DNA of 64,000 nucleotides. Origin: Catenovulum agarivorans DS-2. Its GTDB lineage: Bacteria > Pseudomonadota > Gammaproteobacteria > Enterobacterales > Alteromonadaceae. The translations under genes were made by a program, and so were the position numbers. Position 1 is the stretch's first letter. Each line of letters begins with the position of its first letter. A model generated the notes under the pieces. It did no database searches, was not told the DNA's origin, and worked only from the letters and a program-made list of their open reading frames with translations. Positions 16,141 through 26,230 of this stretch are shown in pieces. The DNA lies in assembly GCF_000568405.1 (NCBI RefSeq), contig NZ_ARZY01000017.1, positions 26,487-90,486 on the forward strand, written 5' to 3'.

Positions 16141-16157
16141 TTAACGTCCGACCAGTT
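16141..16157 (+). promoter_or_regulatory. Possible FadR operator in the fadR leader
   Basis: TTAACGTCCGACCAGTT carries the right half (GTCCGACC-GTT) of the established FadR recognition sequence AGCTGGTCCGACCTGTT, with 11 of 17 positions shared; the left half is degenerate. It lies 30 bases upstream of the fadR start, where autoregulation would be expected. The 299-base gap to ybfF otherwise contains only AT-rich promoter-like sequence. Confidence 0.4.
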
Positions 16158-16186
16158 GTAGTAATAATTTGGTTGGGGAAGGCTAC

Positions 16187-16909
16187 ATGTATATTAAGGC
16201 TCAAAGCCCTGCAGCATTTGCAGAAGCGTATTTAGTTGAATCTATTTGGAATGGTAAATACGCGCCAGGGACTATATTGCCAGCAGAACGTGAGTTGTCT
16301 GAAGAAATTGGCGTAACGCGGACAACGCTGCGGGAAGTATTGCAGCGGCTTGCTCGTGATGGTTGGTTGACTATTCAGCATGGTAAGTCGACTAAGGTGA
16401 ATGATGTTTGGTATACATCTGGTCTGAATATTCTTGAAACTGTCGTACGGTTAGATACGCAAAATGCAGATAAATTGGTTGATAACTTGCTGTCGGCTAG
16501 GACTAATGTCGCGACAATTTATGCCAGAGCAGCGATTAAAAACAATCCGCAACAAGTTTTAGAATTTTTGGCCGATGTTGAGCAAATTGACGATACTGGC
16601 AAAGCCTTTTCTGAATACGATTATCAGTTCCATCATGCGTTGGCTATGGCGTCAAACAACCTAGTTTACGTTCTAATTATCAATGGTTTCAAAACACTGT
16701 ATGACAAACTAGGTGTATTTTATTTTTCTCATCCCGAAGCCAGAGCGTTAGCGAAACAATTTTACAAAGATTTTCAATTGTTAGCTGAACAAGGCCAATT
16801 TAATGCTGCGCCAGAATTAATTCGCAAATATGGTGTTGATTCAGGTGAAATTTTTCAGCAACATCGTGACAATATGCCGACCTTGGCAGAGTCAGTAGTT
16901 GTTAAATAA
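16187..16909 (+). CDS. fadR: FadR, fatty-acid metabolism regulator
   Basis: A 240-residue GntR-family regulator, nearly collinear with E. coli FadR (239). The N-terminus MYIKAQSPAAFAEAYLVESI and the helix-turn-helix (PAERELSEEIGVTRTTLREV, then LARDGWLTIQHGKSTKVND) match almost residue for residue, including the wing that contacts DNA. The C-terminal all-helical domain binds long-chain acyl-CoA, which releases DNA. The family represses beta-oxidation genes and activates fabA and fabB. ATG 16187 was chosen over one six codons earlier for this match and for GGGGAAGG upstream. fabB is at 59 kb in this window. Confidence 0.96.
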   Translation: MYIKAQSPAAFAEAYLVESIWNGKYAPGTILPAERELSEEIGVTRTTLREVLQRLARDGWLTIQHGKSTKVNDVWYTSGLNILETVVRLDTQNADKLVDNLLSARTNVATIYARAAIKNNPQQVLEFLADVEQIDDTGKAFSEYDYQFHHALAMASNNLVYVLIINGFKTLYDKLGVFYFSHPEARALAKQFYKDFQLLAEQGQFNAAPELIRKYGVDSGEIFQQHRDNMPTLAESVVVK

Positions 16910-16992
16910 CCTGATTTGATTATCGCAAATCTGCATAGGCACTGGTGAACGCGGTGCCTATTAACGTATTCTAACCTGTATTGTTATTAATC

Positions 16993-17051
16993 AACCTGAA
17001 CTCAGGATAAATAGCCTCTAGAAAGCAAGTTGTTATCCAGAAGTTCAGGTT
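16993..17051. repeat. Short palindromic copy of the MITE-like repeat
   Basis: A 59-base element with inverted ends: AACCTGAACT on the left, AGTTCAGGTT on the right, and GGATAA / TTATCC just inside. Its inner sequence, GGATAAATAGCC.CTAGAAAG and onward through CAAGTTGTTATCCAG, is nearly identical to the right 50 bases of the larger element at 44814-45010. It lies between the convergent fadR and spoVR genes and its last bases overlap the spoVR stop codon. It may now act as a transcript-end hairpin for both. Confidence 0.75.
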
Positions 17052-18570
17052 AGTCAATTTCGACCTTTTTACTGACACTTGGGCAGCGTTCCAAGGTGAC
17101 TACAGACCCATCTGGAAACTCTTCTTCAAGTTTCACATCGAATTGCCACAACTGATATAGGTGTTTTAGTACCTCGGTGCGGCTATCAGCCAATGGTATT
17201 CTATGGTGAGGTTTGTATCTAAGGGTCAATGAACGATCGCCGCCCACATCTACACTATGCACTTGAATATCAGGCTCAAGATTACTTAAGTTGTATTGAC
17301 GTGATAAAGACTCTCGAACATCTCTATAACCTTGTTCATTATGAATCGACTCGACATGAATGTAATTTTCTTTGTCGTCATCTTTGATATGAAATAGTTT
17401 TAAATCACGCATGACTTTAGGGGACAAGAATTGCGAAATAAAGCTTTCATCTTTAAAGTTTTCCATTGCAAAATGTAGTGTCTCTAACCAGTCAGAGCCA
17501 GCTATGTCAGGAAACCAGTGTTTGTCTTCTTCTGTTGGATGTTCGCAAATACGTCGTATATCTACCATCATGTTAAAGCCCAAGGCATACGGGTTTATGC
17601 CTGAGTAATAATTGCTGTTATAAGGCGGTTGATAGACTACATTGGTATGACTTTGCAAAAACTCCAACATAAATCTATCTGTGACTAAACCTTCATCGTA
17701 CATGTGATTGAGTATGGTGTAGTGCCAAAAAGTAGCCCAGCCTTCGTTCATGACTTGGGTTTGTTTTTGAGGATAGAAATACTGCGATATTTTACGGACT
17801 ATGCGCACAACTTCACGTTGCCACGGTTCAAGCATGGGCGCGTTTTTTTCTATAAAGTAGAGTAAGTTTTCTTGTGGTTCCTTAGGAAATCGAATGTTTT
17901 CAATTTCCGACTCTTTTGCTTTTTTCGGAATGGTTCTCCACAAGTCATTTACTTGGGACTGAAGATAAGCTTCACGTTCTTTTTGACGTCTTTGTTCTTC
18001 ATGAATAGATATTTTTTGTGGGCGCTTATACCTATCAACCCCAAAATTCATTAAAGCATGGCAAGCATCAACGGTTTTTTCGACCTTGTCTATCCCGTAT
18101 TTTTCTTCACACTCTGCAATATAATTTTTGGCAAATAAAAGGTAGTCAATAATTGAGCTTGCATCAGTCCAAGTGGTAAATAAATAATTGTTTTTAAAAA
18201 AAGAATTATGACCATAGCAGGCATGTGCCATCACAAGTGCCTGCATAGTAATGGTGTTTTCTTCCATTAGGTATGAAATACATGGATCGGAATTAATGAC
18301 AATTTCGTAAGCCAGTCCCATATGGCCACGTTTGTAATTTTGTTGTGTTTGGATAAATTTTTTACCATATGACCAATGTGTATAGCCGATCGGCATACCT
18401 ACGCTAGAATAGGCGTCCATCATTTGTTCCGCGGTAATAATTTCAATCTGATTAGGGTAAGTTGATAGTTTGTAATGTTCTGCCACACGTTTAATTTCAA
18501 CATGGTATTGTTCTAACAGTTCAAAGGTCCAATCTGGCCCATCACTCAAGGTCTTTTTTGCTTCTGCCAT
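17050..18570 (-). CDS. SpoVR family protein (YcgB-like)
   Basis: A 506-residue SpoVR-family protein, the usual length in gammaproteobacteria (E. coli YcgB 510). Recognisable segments include DGPDWTFELLEQYHVEIKR at the start, MAHACYGHNSFFKNNYLF, VMNEGWATFWHYTILNHMYD, and PYALGFNMMVDIRRICEHPT. The HACYGH and NEGWATFWH patterns look like metal-ligand clusters, but the activity is not established. It is the third gene of a spoVR-yeaH-prkA set transcribed on the minus strand, nine bases after yeaH. The trio is widely conserved and linked to stress and stationary-phase survival. Confidence 0.93.
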   Translation of the reverse strand: MAEAKKTLSDGPDWTFELLEQYHVEIKRVAEHYKLSTYPNQIEIITAEQMMDAYSSVGMPIGYTHWSYGKKFIQTQQNYKRGHMGLAYEIVINSDPCISYLMEENTITMQALVMAHACYGHNSFFKNNYLFTTWTDASSIIDYLLFAKNYIAECEEKYGIDKVEKTVDACHALMNFGVDRYKRPQKISIHEEQRRQKEREAYLQSQVNDLWRTIPKKAKESEIENIRFPKEPQENLLYFIEKNAPMLEPWQREVVRIVRKISQYFYPQKQTQVMNEGWATFWHYTILNHMYDEGLVTDRFMLEFLQSHTNVVYQPPYNSNYYSGINPYALGFNMMVDIRRICEHPTEEDKHWFPDIAGSDWLETLHFAMENFKDESFISQFLSPKVMRDLKLFHIKDDDKENYIHVESIHNEQGYRDVRESLSRQYNLSNLEPDIQVHSVDVGGDRSLTLRYKPHHRIPLADSRTEVLKHLYQLWQFDVKLEEEFPDGSVVTLERCPSVSKKVEID

Positions 18571-18579
18571 AAACTCACC

Positions 18580-19848
18580 TTACTTGACCTGTTTTTTGAA
18601 AAGTTCTCTAAATACGGGATAAATATCGGATACTTCACGAATATGCTGAATGGCAAAGTTCTCGTGTTCTGCTGCCAATTGTTCGTACTCTCTCCATAAG
18701 CTCTGATGATTCCGAGCAGTGATTTCGATATAGGCATAATAGCGGACAAAAGGGATAATTTTATTGTTTAATAACTCACGGCACAAAGGAGAGTCATCAG
18801 CCCAGTTGTCACCGTCTGATGCCTGCGCTGCGTAAATATTCCATTCATGTGGCGAATATCTGTCAGCTACAATTTCTTCCATCAGTTTTAAAGCGCTGGA
18901 GACAATAGTGCCACCCGTTTCTTGTGAGTAGAAAAATTCTTGTTCATCGACCTCTTTTGCCTGAGTGTGATGACGAATATATACAACTTCGACATTTTTA
19001 TAAGTGCGGGTTAAGAATAAATAGAGCAAAATATAAAAGCGTTTAGCCATATCTTTGGTGGCTTGGTCCATTGAACCAGATACGTCCATTAAACAAAACA
19101 TTACAGCTTTGCTGGTGGGGACGGGTTGTTGTTCATAGTTTTTATAACGTAAATCAAACTCGTCGATAAATGGCACTTTTTTTATACGGGCTTTAATTTC
19201 TTCGATTTCTTGCTCTAAAATCTTAATGTCTGCTTGGTTTTCGTCAGGATCTGCTAACAGCCGTTCCAGCTCGGCCTGAGCCGCTTTCAGTTGCTTTTTA
19301 TGCTTGCCCGCCATCGCAGTTCGTCGTGCCAATGAGTTTTTTAAAGAGCGAACAATATCTATGCTTGAAGGGTTGCCATCAGCCTTAAAACCCGCGCGCA
19401 CGGTTTTATATTCAGTTACTTTAGCAAGTTGATTTTTCTTTAAATTCGGCAGCTCTAAATCTTCAAATAAAATATCTAAATATTCGTCTTTTGATATTTG
19501 AAAAACAAAGTCGTCTTCACCTTCACCGTCTTTGCTTGCTTGGCCTTCGCCTGCACCTCCGCCTTGGCCTGACGGTGGACGTTGAATTTGATCGCCTGGT
19601 TTAAATTGGTCATTGCCAGGGTGAACCATATCGCGTTCACCACCTTTTCCTTGATGGAAAAAGGGCTCAGATACATCCCTTTTGGGGATACTGACACTTT
19701 CGCCTGAATCTATATCAGTTACACTACGCTTGTTTATTGCGTCCGATACTGCTTCTTTAATTTGCTGATTGTATCGGCGCAGGAAACGGCGACGGTTTAC
19801 TGTGCTTTTATTCTTTGCGTTTAGACGTCTGTCGATAAAATTCGCCAT
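18580..19848 (-). CDS. yeaH: YeaH/YhbH family protein (DUF444, vWA-like)
   Basis: A 422-residue DUF444 protein. The N-terminus ([20 protein letters not shown]) is basic, followed by a Gly-rich disordered stretch around residues 85-110 ([20 protein letters not shown]). A von Willebrand A-type fold follows, with the metal-site motif [15 protein letters not shown] and a later [12 protein letters not shown]. It is partner of the PrkA kinase and SpoVR in many bacteria; in E. coli yeaG-yeaH are co-transcribed and induced under nitrogen and stationary stress. The ATG is preceded by a GAGGA site. A hairpin separates it from prkA. Confidence 0.93.
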   Translation of the reverse strand: MANFIDRRLNAKNKSTVNRRRFLRRYNQQIKEAVSDAINKRSVTDIDSGESVSIPKRDVSEPFFHQGKGGERDMVHPGNDQFKPGDQIQRPPSGQGGGAGEGQASKDGEGEDDFVFQISKDEYLDILFEDLELPNLKKNQLAKVTEYKTVRAGFKADGNPSSIDIVRSLKNSLARRTAMAGKHKKQLKAAQAELERLLADPDENQADIKILEQEIEEIKARIKKVPFIDEFDLRYKNYEQQPVPTSKAVMFCLMDVSGSMDQATKDMAKRFYILLYLFLTRTYKNVEVVYIRHHTQAKEVDEQEFFYSQETGGTIVSSALKLMEEIVADRYSPHEWNIYAAQASDGDNWADDSPLCRELLNNKIIPFVRYYAYIEITARNHQSLWREYEQLAAEHENFAIQHIREVSDIYPVFRELFKKQVK

Positions 19849-19883
19849 ACAATCCTCACTACTTTACAGTCTGTCTATGGTGT

Positions 19884-19914
19884 AAAAAGCTAAGCCTGAT
19901 TGTCAGGCTTAGCT
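19884..19914 (-). terminator. Hairpin between prkA and yeaH
   Basis: On the minus strand AGCTAAGCCTGA / TCAGGCTTAGCT forms a 12-pair stem with a three-base loop and is followed by TTTT. It has terminator form but lies inside the prkA-yeaH-spoVR series, so it probably lowers read-through and sets a higher prkA level, or protects the prkA transcript end. Confidence 0.7.
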
Positions 19915-19934
19915 CAGCTTATTTAACACCATTT

Positions 19935-21857
19935 TTATGATGATTTACGCACGCGTAGATACCATTCAGACAATAGTCTAACCTGTTTACGTGTATAGCC
20001 TTTTTCCATCATGCGCGCGACAAAGTCATCATGTTTTTTCTGATCTTCCGATGAGGTTTTAGCATTAAACGAAATAACCGGTAACAGCTCTTCGGTATTC
20101 GAGAACATTTTTTTCTCGATAACGGTTCTGAGTTTTTCGTAGCTAGTCCAACTAGGGTTTTTGCCAGAGTGTTTCGCTCGAGCTCGTAAAACGAAATTGA
20201 CGATTTCATTGCGGAAGTCTTTCGGGTTACTAATACCAGCTGGTTTCTCAATTTTTTCTAGCTCATTATTTAGTGCGCTGCGGTCAAACAACTGACCTGT
20301 TTCAGGATCGCGATATTCTTGATCTTGAATCCAAAAATCAGCATAGGTGACATAGCGGTCGAAAATATTTTGGCCATACTCTGAATATGATTCTAGGTAG
20401 GCTGTTTGAATTTCTTTACCGATAAACTCGATATATTTAGGTACTAAGTAGCCTTTTAGAAACTCAAGGTATTGTTCAGCAACGTCCGCAGGAAATTGTT
20501 CTCGCTCTATTTGTTGTTCAAGCACGTAAAATAGATGGACTGGGTTGGCAGCTACTTCACTGTGATCAAAATTAAAAACTCGGGATAAAATTTTAAAGGC
20601 GAAACGAGTTGATAAACCATTCATCCCTTCGTCGACACCAGCAAAGTCTCGATACTCTTGGTATGATTTTGCTTTTGGATCTGTGTCTTTTAAGCTTTCG
20701 CCATCATAGACACGCATTTTTGAAAAGATGCTCGAGTTTTCAGGCGCTTTGATCCGAGACAACACTGAAAATTGCGCTAAAGTTTCCAATGTGCCTGGGG
20801 CGCACTGTGCCGTAGCCAATTCACTGCTTTCAATCAGCTTAGTATAAATTTTTATTTCTTCTGAAACACGCAAGCAGTAAGGCACTTTAACGATATATAC
20901 TCTATCTAAAAATGCCTCATTATTTTTATTGTTTCTAAAAGATTGCCACTCAGACTCATTTGAGTGGGCTAAAATAATACCGTCAAATGGCAGTGCAGAC
21001 ATGCCTTCTGTTGGATTGTAGTTGCCTTCTTGCGTTGCGGTTAATAACGGATGTAGTACCTTGATTGGTGCTTTAAACATCTCCACAAATTCCATGACCC
21101 CTTGGTTGGCGCGACATAACGCCCCAGAGTAGCTATAGGCATCTGGATCATGTTGTGCGTATTCGTCTAATCGGCGAATATCAACTTTACCAACTAGCGC
21201 GGAAATATCTTGGTTGTTGTCGTCACCGGGCTCAGTTTTAGCAACTGCTCTTTGATCCAACACTGACGGATATACTTTGACCACTTTAAACTGTGAAATA
21301 TCACCGTTAAATTCATGCAGACGCTTACGCGCCCAGGGTGACATAATAGTTTTTATGTAGCGTTGCGGGATCTTGTATTCTTTTTCTAACAGCTCACCAT
21401 CTTCGTTGACGTCAAACAAACAAAGTGGATGGTCGTTCACTGGAGAGCCTTTGATAATGTAGATTGGACATTTTTCTACTAAACTTTTAATTTTTTCGGC
21501 AAGAGAGCTTTTGCCGCCGCCAACTGGACCTAACAAATATAAAATTTGTTTTTTCTCTTCTAGACCTTGAGCGGCATGACGTAAGTAAGAAACAATTTGT
21601 TCAATTGCTTCTTCCATGCCATAAAATTCAGAAAAAGCTGGGTAACGTGCGATGACTCGATTAGAAAATATTCGACTTAACCTAGGAATTTGTGAGGTAT
21701 CGACCATTTCGGGTTCGCCAATGGCCATCAGTAAACGCTCTGCTGCATTTGCATATGCGGTTTTATCCGTTTTGCAAAGCTCGAGAAATTCGTGAATTGA
21801 ATATTCTTCTTCTTGTTTTAGTTCGTACCTTTGTTTGTAGTGCTCAAAAATACCCAT
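19935..21857 (-). CDS. prkA: PrkA serine protein kinase (YeaG)
   Basis: A 640-residue AAA-plus serine/threonine kinase (E. coli YeaG 644). Residues 110-118 give the Walker A loop GPVGGGKSS. The YGMEEAIEQIVSYLRHAAQGLEEKKQ block is the family signature, and a later LSTRFAFKILSRVFNFD resembles the sensor region. The C-terminal domain resembles a kinase fold. The longest frame begins ten codons earlier; ATG 21857 (MGIFEHYKQRYEL) has GGAGG upstream and matches YeaG. It heads the prkA-yeaH-spoVR gene set. YeaG acts in nitrogen-starvation and stationary-phase responses in E. coli. Confidence 0.95.
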   Translation of the reverse strand: MGIFEHYKQRYELKQEEEYSIHEFLELCKTDKTAYANAAERLLMAIGEPEMVDTSQIPRLSRIFSNRVIARYPAFSEFYGMEEAIEQIVSYLRHAAQGLEEKKQILYLLGPVGGGKSSLAEKIKSLVEKCPIYIIKGSPVNDHPLCLFDVNEDGELLEKEYKIPQRYIKTIMSPWARKRLHEFNGDISQFKVVKVYPSVLDQRAVAKTEPGDDNNQDISALVGKVDIRRLDEYAQHDPDAYSYSGALCRANQGVMEFVEMFKAPIKVLHPLLTATQEGNYNPTEGMSALPFDGIILAHSNESEWQSFRNNKNNEAFLDRVYIVKVPYCLRVSEEIKIYTKLIESSELATAQCAPGTLETLAQFSVLSRIKAPENSSIFSKMRVYDGESLKDTDPKAKSYQEYRDFAGVDEGMNGLSTRFAFKILSRVFNFDHSEVAANPVHLFYVLEQQIEREQFPADVAEQYLEFLKGYLVPKYIEFIGKEIQTAYLESYSEYGQNIFDRYVTYADFWIQDQEYRDPETGQLFDRSALNNELEKIEKPAGISNPKDFRNEIVNFVLRARAKHSGKNPSWTSYEKLRTVIEKKMFSNTEELLPVISFNAKTSSEDQKKHDDFVARMMEKGYTRKQVRLLSEWYLRVRKSS

Positions 21858-22036
21858 AAAGGCCTCCAGCATAATGTCGCGAAACAAGATAATGAAATCA
21901 GATTGTTTGGTAACTTAAATTAAGCTTAGACCCAGTTTTAAAGTAACTACAAGAAAATAAAGTGAAAAAATCTGATTGACTTATCTAAGTCTATGTATCT
22001 AAAAGTCTAGCGACAATGAGGAGGGGTGTAGCTGAA

Positions 22037-22063
22037 AAGCAGCAAAGCACAAAGTGCTTTGCT
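22037..22063 (-). terminator. Terminator after sodB
   Basis: AGCAAAGCAC / GTGCTTTGCT perfect ten-pair stem with loop AAA, 16 bases past the sodB stop; on the minus strand it runs into GCTTTTC. Confidence 0.75.
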
Positions 22064-22079
22064 TGGGGGGAAAATAGAA

Positions 22080-22661
22080 TTAACCTAAGTTCTTTTCTAC
22101 GAATTCCCAGTTTACAAGTGCCCAGAAAGCTTCTAAATATTTAGGGCGAACATTGCGGTAGTCAATGTAGTAAGCATGTTCCCATAAATCAACTGTTAGA
22201 AGTGGTGTTACACCTTCTTCAGTTAACGGTGTGCCGGCGTTTGAAGTGTTCACGATAGCTAATTGACCATCAGCTTTTTTCACTAACCAAGTCCAGCTTG
22301 AACCGAAGTTATTTACAGCTTTGTCATTCAACTCAGCTTTAAATGCTTCAAATGAACCAAATGCTGCATTGATTGCGTCAGCAACTTTACCAGTTGGCTC
22401 GCCACCGCCATTCGGGCTTAAGCAATTCCAGTAGAAAGTGTGGTTCCAGATTTGAGCTGCGTTGTTGAAAACACCGCCTTCAGAAGTTTTTACAATTTCT
22501 TCTAAAGATTTGGTCGCCAAGTCAGTACCTTCAACCAAACCATTTAATTTAGTTACATAAGTTTGATGATGCTTACCATAGTGGTACTCAAGGGTTTCAG
22601 CTGAGATATGTGGCTCTAATGCGTCTTTTGCGTAAGGCAATGCTGGTAATTCAAATGCCAT
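22080..22661 (-). CDS. sodB: Iron superoxide dismutase
   Basis: A 193-residue Fe-SOD, identical in length to E. coli SodB. Metal ligands are visible: His in [13 protein letters not shown], His in [16 protein letters not shown], and Asp and His in [13 protein letters not shown]. The [11 protein letters not shown] and GGGEPTG segments are typical of the iron type rather than manganese. It is cytoplasmic (no signal peptide) and converts superoxide to oxygen and peroxide. It is divergent from grxD, an iron-sulfur glutaredoxin, a common neighbour in this group. Confidence 0.97.
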   Translation of the reverse strand: MAFELPALPYAKDALEPHISAETLEYHYGKHHQTYVTKLNGLVEGTDLATKSLEEIVKTSEGGVFNNAAQIWNHTFYWNCLSPNGGGEPTGKVADAINAAFGSFEAFKAELNDKAVNNFGSSWTWLVKKADGQLAIVNTSNAGTPLTEEGVTPLLTVDLWEHAYYIDYRNVRPKYLEAFWALVNWEFVEKNLG

Positions 22662-22870
22662 GATATTTTCTCCGTTTGGCTCTAGTTGTAAACAAACTTT
22701 TTATCGTGACTCTTAAGGTAAGGTCAAATTGGACAATTCTCAAGGGGTAATCTGAAATACCGCCAACAATTTTCAACATTTAGTCGCTGAATTTCAGATT
22801 GCACTAGGGAGAAGCTCTATTTTTCGTTACAATAGCTTTAATTGAAAATCGACAAATTGGTGACATCATT

Positions 22871-23221
22871 ATGGAAACAATTGAAAAAATTAAAACGCAA
22901 ATCAGCGAAAACCCGATATTAATATACATGAAAGGTAGCCCTAAGCTACCAAGCTGTGGTTTTTCTGCGCAGGCTTCTCAGGCATTAATGAACTGTGGTG
23001 AACCGTTTGCGTATGTAGATATCTTACAAAACCCTGACATTCGTTCAGAACTGCCAAAGTACGCAAATTGGCCAACATTCCCACAACTTTGGATTGAAGG
23101 TGAGTTAATCGGTGGCTGTGACATTATCTTAGAAATGTTTCAAAAGGGTGAGTTACAACCACTAGTCAAAGAAACAGCAGCAAAACACAAAAAAGACGAT
23201 TCAGAGTCGCAAGCTGAATAA
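22871..23221 (+). CDS. grxD: Monothiol glutaredoxin GrxD (Grx4)
   Basis: A 116-residue monothiol glutaredoxin. The active-site CGFS is at residues 29-32 (KGSPKLPSCGFSAQASQAL). The glutathione-binding WPTFPQLWIEGELIGGCDI block follows. The family carries a glutathione-ligated 2Fe-2S cluster shared with BolA proteins and helps iron-sulfur transfer. A short charged tail (AAKHKKDDSESQAE) ends the protein. It is divergent from sodB and followed by a good terminator. Confidence 0.96.
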   Translation: METIEKIKTQISENPILIYMKGSPKLPSCGFSAQASQALMNCGEPFAYVDILQNPDIRSELPKYANWPTFPQLWIEGELIGGCDIILEMFQKGELQPLVKETAAKHKKDDSESQAE

Positions 23222-23234
23222 GTTTAAATATGGA

Positions 23235-23271
23235 CTAATCCATCTGAATTAGATTCGGATGGATTAGTTTC
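23235..23271 (+). terminator. Terminator after grxD
   Basis: CTAATCCATCTGAA / TTCGGATGGATTAG, a 14-pair stem with one G-U, then TTTCTC. It starts 13 bases after the grxD stop. Confidence 0.8.
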
Positions 23272-23360
23272 TCACTATTTTTTATCCTACCCCTTGTTCA
23301 TTTGATAAAAAGTTACTACCATTCATATTGTTGATTGGCTTTGTTAAAACTATAATCTAA

Positions 23361-24293
23361 ATGAATATTTCTAAAATTGATCTTAATCTGTTGATTTACC
23401 TAGATGTTTTGCTACGAGAGCAGAATGTAACACGGGCAGCCCAGCAATTAGGCATCACCCAACCTGCAATGAGTAATGGCTTAAAGCGTTTACGCGAGTT
23501 GTTAAATGATCCTGTTTTGGTGCGTACTTCTGATGGCATGTCACCAACCGAAAAAGCACGCCGACTGCAACCGACAGTCCGACGTATTTTGTTGGATTTA
23601 GAAGAAGCGTTGCAACCAACAGACCCATTTGATGCAGCAAGAAGTGAACGTGTATTTCGCATTATGGCAAGTGATTATGCGGCTTCGACTTTGCTACCAA
23701 AATTATTATCTCGTTTGCAAGAATTAGCGCCTAATGTCACGTTAGATGTAATGACACCTAGTGATGTAACTTTCCACGATGTGGAAGAGGGCAAGATAGA
23801 CATGGCGATTAATCGGTTTGATGACTTGCCACTATCTTTCCACCAGAAGGTTATTTGGTCTGATAGTTTTGTTTGTTTAACTCACAAAGAAAACCCTGTT
23901 ATCGAAAATTGGAATATAGACGCATACTGTAATGCTCAGCATATTTGGGTAAGTAAAACTGGTTTTGGTGTTGGTTTGGGGATGGACCCAACCGATATTC
24001 AAAAACTAGGCTGGGTGGATGAAAAGCTAGAAGAGATGGGTAAAAAACGTGAAATCCGAGTGTTTACTCGTAATTATCATGTGGCTATTCAACTGGCACT
24101 CGCGAAAAAAATGTTGGTTACTGTACCTCGCAGGGCAACAGCACATTATTTGCATGAGCCAAATATTGCGATTTTAGAACCACCGTTAGATTTACCTGAA
24201 ATTAAACTAGATATGATTTGGTCGCCATTGTTACATCATGACGCAAGCCACATATGGCTGCGCCGTTTAATTAATGAGGTTGCAACTAGTTAA
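23361..24293 (+). CDS. LysR-family regulator (LeuO/NahR-like subgroup)
   Basis: A 310-residue LysR protein. The DNA-binding start [20 protein letters not shown] plus [20 protein letters not shown] and [16 protein letters not shown] are typical of the LeuO/NahR-like branch. A substrate-binding effector domain occupies the rest. Target genes are unknown; there is no divergently paired gene. Its stop codon overlaps the 3' end of the convergent chemoreceptor gene by eight bases, with no terminator between them. It is not obviously related to the LysR gene at 10 kb beyond the shared fold. Confidence 0.88.
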   Translation: MNISKIDLNLLIYLDVLLREQNVTRAAQQLGITQPAMSNGLKRLRELLNDPVLVRTSDGMSPTEKARRLQPTVRRILLDLEEALQPTDPFDAARSERVFRIMASDYAASTLLPKLLSRLQELAPNVTLDVMTPSDVTFHDVEEGKIDMAINRFDDLPLSFHQKVIWSDSFVCLTHKENPVIENWNIDAYCNAQHIWVSKTGFGVGLGMDPTDIQKLGWVDEKLEEMGKKREIRVFTRNYHVAIQLALAKKMLVTVPRRATAHYLHEPNIAILEPPLDLPEIKLDMIWSPLLHHDASHIWLRRLINEVATS

Positions 24294-26169
24294 TTTTAAA
24301 TTTGGCAACAGATGCCACCAACTCATCTAAGCTTGTATTCAATTTAGTTGATATTGCTTTATTGGTGGCAGCCATACTATGAATTTCTACCGCCAAATCC
24401 CTAATGTTAGTCACGTTGCGACTTACTTCTTCGGTTACAACATTTTGTTCTTCAACTGCTGATGCTATGTTGGTATTCATATCTGATATCGCATTTATCT
24501 CCGACGATATTTGTTGCAACATCTGACTTGCAGACTGAACCTCTGCGACGGATTTTTCACTATCGGTTAAGCAGCTTTGCAGGGTAGAAACTATACTGCC
24601 ACAGCGAGTTTGCAGGCCAGCAATGTTGTCTTCAATTTGTTTGGTCGACTCTTGTGTTCGCATCGCTAAATTTCTAACTTCGTCTGCAACTACTGCAAAC
24701 CCTCTACCTTGTTCTCCAGCTCGAGCGGATTCAATCGCTGCATTTAACGCAAGCAGGTTGGTTTGTTCGGCAATGTTGCGAATGACTTCGATGATATTTC
24801 CAATAGTTTTGCTGTCTTCATCTAGCTGAAGGATTTCTGCATTGGCATCGCCAACTCGACCAGATAAATTTTGGATAGATAGCGCAGTATTTTCGACTTG
24901 GTTTTTTCCCTCGTTAGCAAGAGATGCTGTATTTGACGCGTTGGAAGCTGCCTGCTCTGTGTTGCGAGAAATCTCAGCCACAGTTGATTGCAGTTCATTC
25001 GTTGAGGTTGCAGAAAGGTCTGCTTCATCTTGTTGGGTTTGTGTTGCTGACTGAGTCTTTATTGTCATACTGTTGAGATCGGTTGATGCAGATTCAAGCA
25101 ACTCTGTAGCATGATTGATATAATTTATCGCTTGGGCAAAGTCAGACTGAAGCGCATTAAAATTTTGTGCTAAATAACTTATTTCGTTTTTTCCTTGAAT
25201 GTTCGTTCGAATCGTTAAGTCGTTATTTTTACGAACTTCGTCAATTGATAGATACAATTGATTGATCGGTTTGACGATTAGGTTTGATAAAAATAACCCC
25301 AAGAAAAAAATGATGACAATAAATACGGTTGAAATAGCAACGGTAAAATAGAAAATATTTTGTTGTTGGTCGCTAATGACTGAACGAGTTTCATTTTTAA
25401 GTCGTTGTAATACTTGTAAAGTATTGTCAGATACACCCTGCATAGTTCCTAACAATCCTGAGCTCGAGTTCAGTCCAAGTTTTGACTGTGCCGCGACAAA
25501 CTTATCGAAATAGGCGGCATAGTCTTGTATCAAGCTAGCAACTTTGCTTTTGACGTCGTTGGGGATTGGGGATGCTTCTAACTTGTTTAAGAATACATCT
25601 ATGTGATCATTAAATTTATCAAGATACTTTGTATCAAAACGCAGCATAAAATCTTTTTCAGCTCTTCTAAGCTGCAACATTTGGCTAAGCAGTTCGTACT
25701 CGTTTAATGCCTTTACTTCACTTTCTACATTGTGAACCGCTTGGCGCAGTGAACCATAATGGCCTGATTTAGGATCTAAACCAATGTTTGTTTGATGTGA
25801 AACAATTTGCGTAAATAAATTGCTGTACTCACGCATGTTATTGCGGAATACTTGCAATACATCTGTTGGCAAGTCTTGTTGCTCAAACATGCTTTCCAAG
25901 GTACTGGTTTTATTCGATAAATTTTTTGAGGCTGCGATAAAGTCATCAGAGTAAGACAATTGCTTTTCAGTTTGGAATTTGTTGGCCGTGAAACGCAAAG
26001 TCTGGACATCTGTCTCTAGTTCAGCTAACTGCACTAAGGTATGATTTAATTTTCCAAGTTTTTCAAACTCGATAAAAATGAAAGCGACAAGTGTGATCAC
26101 GCCAACTAGGGTGATGCCGATATTTAGATAACTGCGGGATTTAATTGAAAGGTTATCAAACAGAACCAT
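24286..26169 (-). CDS. Methyl-accepting chemotaxis protein
   Basis: The longest frame would give 736 residues, but its first 109 codons run antisense over moeA. ATG 26169 ([16 protein letters not shown]) gives 627 residues and is preceded by GGAG. Layout: membrane helix at residues 15-37, a long helical periplasmic domain to about residue 280 (with [14 protein letters not shown], suggestive of an HBM-type bimodular sensor), a second helix in [20 protein letters not shown], a HAMP linker, then the signalling domain with the hairpin tip [19 protein letters not shown]. Ligand is unknown. No CheB/CheR pentapeptide is visible at the C-terminus. Confidence 0.93.
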   Translation of the reverse strand: MVLFDNLSIKSRSYLNIGITLVGVITLVAFIFIEFEKLGKLNHTLVQLAELETDVQTLRFTANKFQTEKQLSYSDDFIAASKNLSNKTSTLESMFEQQDLPTDVLQVFRNNMREYSNLFTQIVSHQTNIGLDPKSGHYGSLRQAVHNVESEVKALNEYELLSQMLQLRRAEKDFMLRFDTKYLDKFNDHIDVFLNKLEASPIPNDVKSKVASLIQDYAAYFDKFVAAQSKLGLNSSSGLLGTMQGVSDNTLQVLQRLKNETRSVISDQQQNIFYFTVAISTVFIVIIFFLGLFLSNLIVKPINQLYLSIDEVRKNNDLTIRTNIQGKNEISYLAQNFNALQSDFAQAINYINHATELLESASTDLNSMTIKTQSATQTQQDEADLSATSTNELQSTVAEISRNTEQAASNASNTASLANEGKNQVENTALSIQNLSGRVGDANAEILQLDEDSKTIGNIIEVIRNIAEQTNLLALNAAIESARAGEQGRGFAVVADEVRNLAMRTQESTKQIEDNIAGLQTRCGSIVSTLQSCLTDSEKSVAEVQSASQMLQQISSEINAISDMNTNIASAVEEQNVVTEEVSRNVTNIRDLAVEIHSMAATNKAISTKLNTSLDELVASVAKFKIN

Positions 26170-26230
26170 GTCCAAGCCATCTCCATGTTGGTATTGTTTT
26201 AAAAAAAAACAGTTAAAGGTAAGTATAGCA

